Of a DNA stretch of 64,000 bases, positions 61,867 to 64,000 are shown in pieces. The notes under the pieces are model-generated. The model was not told the DNA's origin, ran no database searches, and worked only from the letters and a program-made list of their open reading frames with translations. The stretch is from positions 1 to 64,000 of the forward strand of contig NZ_JAKNTW010000022.1 in NCBI RefSeq assembly GCF_022213955.1, read 5' to 3'. The translations under genes were made by a program, and so were the position numbers. The DNA comes from Dolomitihabitans soli. Lineage in GTDB: Bacteria; Actinomycetota; Actinomycetes; Streptosporangiales; Streptosporangiaceae. The stretch's first letter is position 1, and the number at the start of each line of letters is the position of its first letter.

Positions 61867-62985
61867 TCAGCCGCCCGAATTGTCCAGCTCCGCGCCCTGC
61901 GGGACGACGTACTCACCGGGATCGTCGAGCCAGCCGTCGGGCAGGTGGACCCGTTCGCGCGGGTTCGACTTGCCCCTGGGTCCCTCGGCCGCCGCCGGCC
62001 ACGGCTGGTCGTGGTCGAGATCGTCGAGCCTGGCGCGGAGGGCGGCCAGGGTCGTGGCGGTGGCCAGCGCGCGGCGGGTCTCGGTGCCGGCCGCGAACCC
62101 CTTGAGGTACCACCCGATGTGCTTGCGGAAGTCGGCGACCCCGTGCCACTCGCTGCCGAAGGACTCCACCAGCAGCCCGGCGTGCCGCGACATGGTGGCG
62201 ACGACCTCGCCCAGGGCCGGCCGGGCGGGCTCCGCCGTACCGTCGGCCAGGATCGCGAGGTCGCGGAACAGCCACGGCCGGCCCAGGCACCCGCGCCCCA
62301 CCACCACGCCGTCGCACCCGGTGCGCGCGACCATGCGCTGCGCGTCGGCGGCGCTCCAGATGTCGCCGTTGCCCAGCACCGGAATCTCCGGCACGGCGTC
62401 CTTCAGACGGGCGATCGCCTCCCAGTCGGCCGTGCCGCCGTAGTGCTGCACCGCCGTACGCCCGTGCAGCGCGACCGCGGAGACGCCCTCCTCCACGGCG
62501 ATCCGTCCCGCGTCGAGGTAGGTCAGGTGATCGTCGTCGATGCCCTTGCGCATCTTCATGGTGACCGGCAGCGCACCCGCGCCCTCGACCGCGGCCCGCA
62601 GGATCGCCCGCAGCAGGTTCCGCTTGTACGGCAGCGCGGAACCACCTCCGCGCCTGGTCACCTTGGGCACCGGGCAGCCGAAGTTGAGGTCGATGTGGTC
62701 GGCGAGGTCCTCTTCCGCGATCATCCGGGCCGCACGGCCGACCGTCTGCGGGTCGACGCCGTAGAGCTGGACGGAGCGCGGGCTCTCCCCCGGCTCGAAG
62801 CCGATCATCGTGAACGTCTTGGCGTTGCGCTCGACCAGCGCCCGCGTCGTGATCATCTCGGAGACGAAGAGGCCGCCGCCCTGCTCCCGGCACAGGGTGC
62901 GGTACGGCGCGCTGGTGATGCCCGCCATCGGGGCGAGCACCACAGGGGGCCAGACCTCGATCGGCCCGATCTTCAACGCCTTCAC
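61867..62985 (-). CDS. dusB: tRNA-dihydrouridine synthase
   Basis: A 372-aa FMN-dependent Dus enzyme reducing uridine in tRNA D-loops. The TIM barrel begins VVLAPMAGITSAPYR. The active-site motif is DLNFGCPVPKVTRRGGGSAL with catalytic Cys104. FMN-binding segments include VTMKMRKGID, VALHGRTAVQHYGG and PVLGNGDIWSAADAQRM, and GVVVGRGCLGRPWLFRDL follows. The C-terminal helical RNA-binding domain includes HIGWYLKGF. It is divergent from the ACT-domain gene and near a tRNA cluster. The dusB subtype is inferred from the motifs and length. Confidence 0.94.
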   Translation of the reverse strand: MKALKIGPIEVWPPVVLAPMAGITSAPYRTLCREQGGGLFVSEMITTRALVERNAKTFTMIGFEPGESPRSVQLYGVDPQTVGRAARMIAEEDLADHIDLNFGCPVPKVTRRGGGSALPYKRNLLRAILRAAVEGAGALPVTMKMRKGIDDDHLTYLDAGRIAVEEGVSAVALHGRTAVQHYGGTADWEAIARLKDAVPEIPVLGNGDIWSAADAQRMVARTGCDGVVVGRGCLGRPWLFRDLAILADGTAEPARPALGEVVATMSRHAGLLVESFGSEWHGVADFRKHIGWYLKGFAAGTETRRALATATTLAALRARLDDLDHDQPWPAAAEGPRGKSNPRERVHLPDGWLDDPGEYVVPQGAELDNSGG

Positions 62986-63037
62986 TCACCCTTTCTACCT
63001 CTACTCTGGAGGAGACTCGCCATCGGGAAGGTTCGCG

Positions 63038-63691
63038 ATGCTGCTGCGACTACGGATCTCGCTACCCGACCGGCCCGGGTCCCTTGGCCAGGTCACCCGC
63101 GCCCTCGGCGTCGCCGGGGCCGACATCACCCAGGTCGTCGTCCTGGACCGGGGAGGCGGCCGGGCGGTCGACGACCTGACCGTCTTCTGGCCGGACAGCG
63201 CTCCTCGCGAGGACGTGGCGCAGAGCCTGCTGAGCGTGCCCGGCGTGCGCGTCGAAGGGATCTGGACGACCCGCGAGGCTCCGGGCACCTATCCGGAGCT
63301 GGAGATTCTCAAGTACATCGGCACCGCCGGCGACCGCGCGCTGGCCACGCTGATCGACTCCATGCCGGTCCTGTTCAGCGCGGACTGGGCGGCGGCGGCC
63401 ACCGAGGGCATCCCGCACGCCCGGGTCCACGCGAGCTGGCGGGCCCCCGGCGAGATCGACTTCCCCGAGACCCCGCCCCGCCCCACCGCCCGCACCCTCG
63501 ACTCGGGTCTGCACGTCATCGCCGCCCCGCTGCCGCCGCTCGCCCTCGTCTTCCTGCTCGCCCGCTCCGAGGGGCCGGCCTTCCACCGCATCGAGGTCCA
63601 CCGCCTCACCGGCATCCTGGAGATCTTCCTCACCCTCCCCGCGGTGGAACGCGGCGTCGCCCGCCGGCTCCGCAGGACGAACGCCGACTGA
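63038..63691 (+). CDS. ACT domain-containing protein
   Basis: A 217-aa protein with an N-terminal ACT domain (MLLRLRISLPDRPGSLGQVTRALGVAGADITQVVVLD), a regulatory amino-acid-binding fold. It is followed by a ~140-aa domain I do not recognise (ELEILKYIGTAGDRALATLID; GLHVIAAPLPPLALVFLLARSEGPAFH). ATG 63038 has GGGAAGG 6 nt upstream. It may act as an amino-acid sensor. It is divergent from dusB, 52 bp apart. Confidence 0.85.
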   Translation: MLLRLRISLPDRPGSLGQVTRALGVAGADITQVVVLDRGGGRAVDDLTVFWPDSAPREDVAQSLLSVPGVRVEGIWTTREAPGTYPELEILKYIGTAGDRALATLIDSMPVLFSADWAAAATEGIPHARVHASWRAPGEIDFPETPPRPTARTLDSGLHVIAAPLPPLALVFLLARSEGPAFHRIEVHRLTGILEIFLTLPAVERGVARRLRRTNAD

Positions 63692-63766
63692 CTTTCCGGT
63701 TACACACCGGCCTCCAAAACCCGCTAGAGTTCTCTGCGTGACGTCGGGTCCGCCCGGCGAGATCAC

Positions 63767-63838
63767 GCGGACGTGGCTCAGTGGTAGAGCATCACCTTGC
63801 CAAGGTGAGGGTCGCGGGTTCGAATCCCGTCGTCCGCT
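63767..63838 (+). tRNA. tRNA-Gly (GCC)
   Basis: The acceptor arms GCGGACG and CGTCCGC pair fully, the anticodon stem TCACC/GGTGA encloses loop TTGCCAA with anticodon GCC, and the T arm GGGTTCGAATCCC is canonical. CCA is not encoded. Confidence 0.95.
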
Positions 63839-63851
63839 CGGGTTCGCTCCC

Positions 63852-63922
63852 GGTGGAGTGGCCGAGAGGCGAGGCAGCGGCCTGCAAAGCCGCGTACACG
63901 GGTTCAAATCCCGTCTCCACCT
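63852..63922 (+). tRNA. tRNA-Cys (GCA)
   Basis: Acceptor arms GGTGGAG and CTCCACC pair fully. The anticodon stem GCGGC/GCCGC encloses loop CTGCAAA with anticodon GCA, and the T arm is GGGTTCAAATCCC. CCA is not encoded. Confidence 0.95.
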
Positions 63923-63932
63923 CGTTAGACGA

Positions 63933-64000
63933 GGGCGATTAGCTCAGTGGGAGAGCGCTACCTTGACACGGTAGAAGTCACTGGTTCAATCCCAGTATCG
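63933..64000 (+). tRNA. tRNA-Val (GAC), cut by the window end
   Basis: Acceptor 5' arm GGGCGAT, D arm AGCTCAGTGGGAGAGC, anticodon stem CTACC/GGTAG with loop TTGACAC (anticodon GAC), and T arm CTGGTTCAATCCCAG. The 3' acceptor strand is truncated after ATCG by the end of the window. Confidence 0.92.

Noticed and set aside
63738-63974. Short frames across the tRNA genes
   Set aside because: They overlap three tRNAs with complete cloverleaf features.

Overview
This is a very GC-rich actinobacterial chromosome segment. The gene content fits a Streptosporangiaceae-like filamentous actinomycete: an actinobacterial integration host factor, a DUF5753/DUF397 regulator pair, two PASTA-less Ser/Thr kinases, a secreted modular GH18 chitinase, LacI-controlled sugar ABC systems and RsbW-like ATPases. 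This placement is inference from gene content; there is no rRNA or phylogenetic marker to fix a genus. The right edge is ordinary core genome (dihydrouridine synthase and a tRNA-Gly/Cys/Val cluster). Most of the rest is accessory metabolism and regulation.

Layout. 0-6 kb: a DUF1876 protein, a Tat-exported sulfatase, a conserved hypothetical, a GntR/YtrA-type regulator with its two-gene ABC exporter behind a 17-bp perfect inverted repeat, and a COG3541-type nucleotidyltransferase. 6-12.5 kb (minus strand): a sulfated-glycan operon with LacI regulator, lipoprotein binding protein, two sugar permeases and a cytoplasmic sulfatase, preceded by a formylglycine-generating enzyme (FGE) that would activate both sulfatases. 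12.8-18.5 kb: chitinase, DUF2203 protein, a 24-aa peptide ORF before a TPR protein, and a flavin monooxygenase. 18.6-28.4 kb (minus strand): the most unusual locus, a tightly packed LacI / sugar ABC / four different ADP-ribosylglycohydrolase (ARH) homologues / ribokinase operon with two identical 15-bp operators. It looks like import and dismantling of a ribosylated compound. 28.5-34 kb: an APH-type kinase, a GlcG/HbpS protein, mIHF, a two-component system and a divergent membrane acyltransferase sharing a large inverted repeat. 34-49 kb: a WD40 protein fused to TnpB debris, two duplicated Ser/Thr kinases, a penicillin-acylase-family Ntn hydrolase next to a PadR-controlled ABC transporter, a repetitive coiled-coil protein and a Ski2-like helicase. 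49-54 kb: an AraC/PhyH divergent pair and a low-GC three-gene locus resembling a type VII secretion cargo region. 54-63.7 kb: MFS transporter, GNAT, RsbW-like ATPase, XRE/DUF397 pair, TAXI-TRAP transporter, DusB and an ACT-domain protein.

A recurring feature is that the 3' ends of at least four unrelated genes, stop codon included, are tandemly repeated just downstream of the gene (34 bp x3, 47-48 bp x2, about 98 bp x2, 32 bp x3). There are also older decayed fragments (TnpB in two opposed halves, a frameshifted RsbW-like ATPase, a kinase N-terminus). No intact insertion sequence, CRISPR array or rRNA was found.
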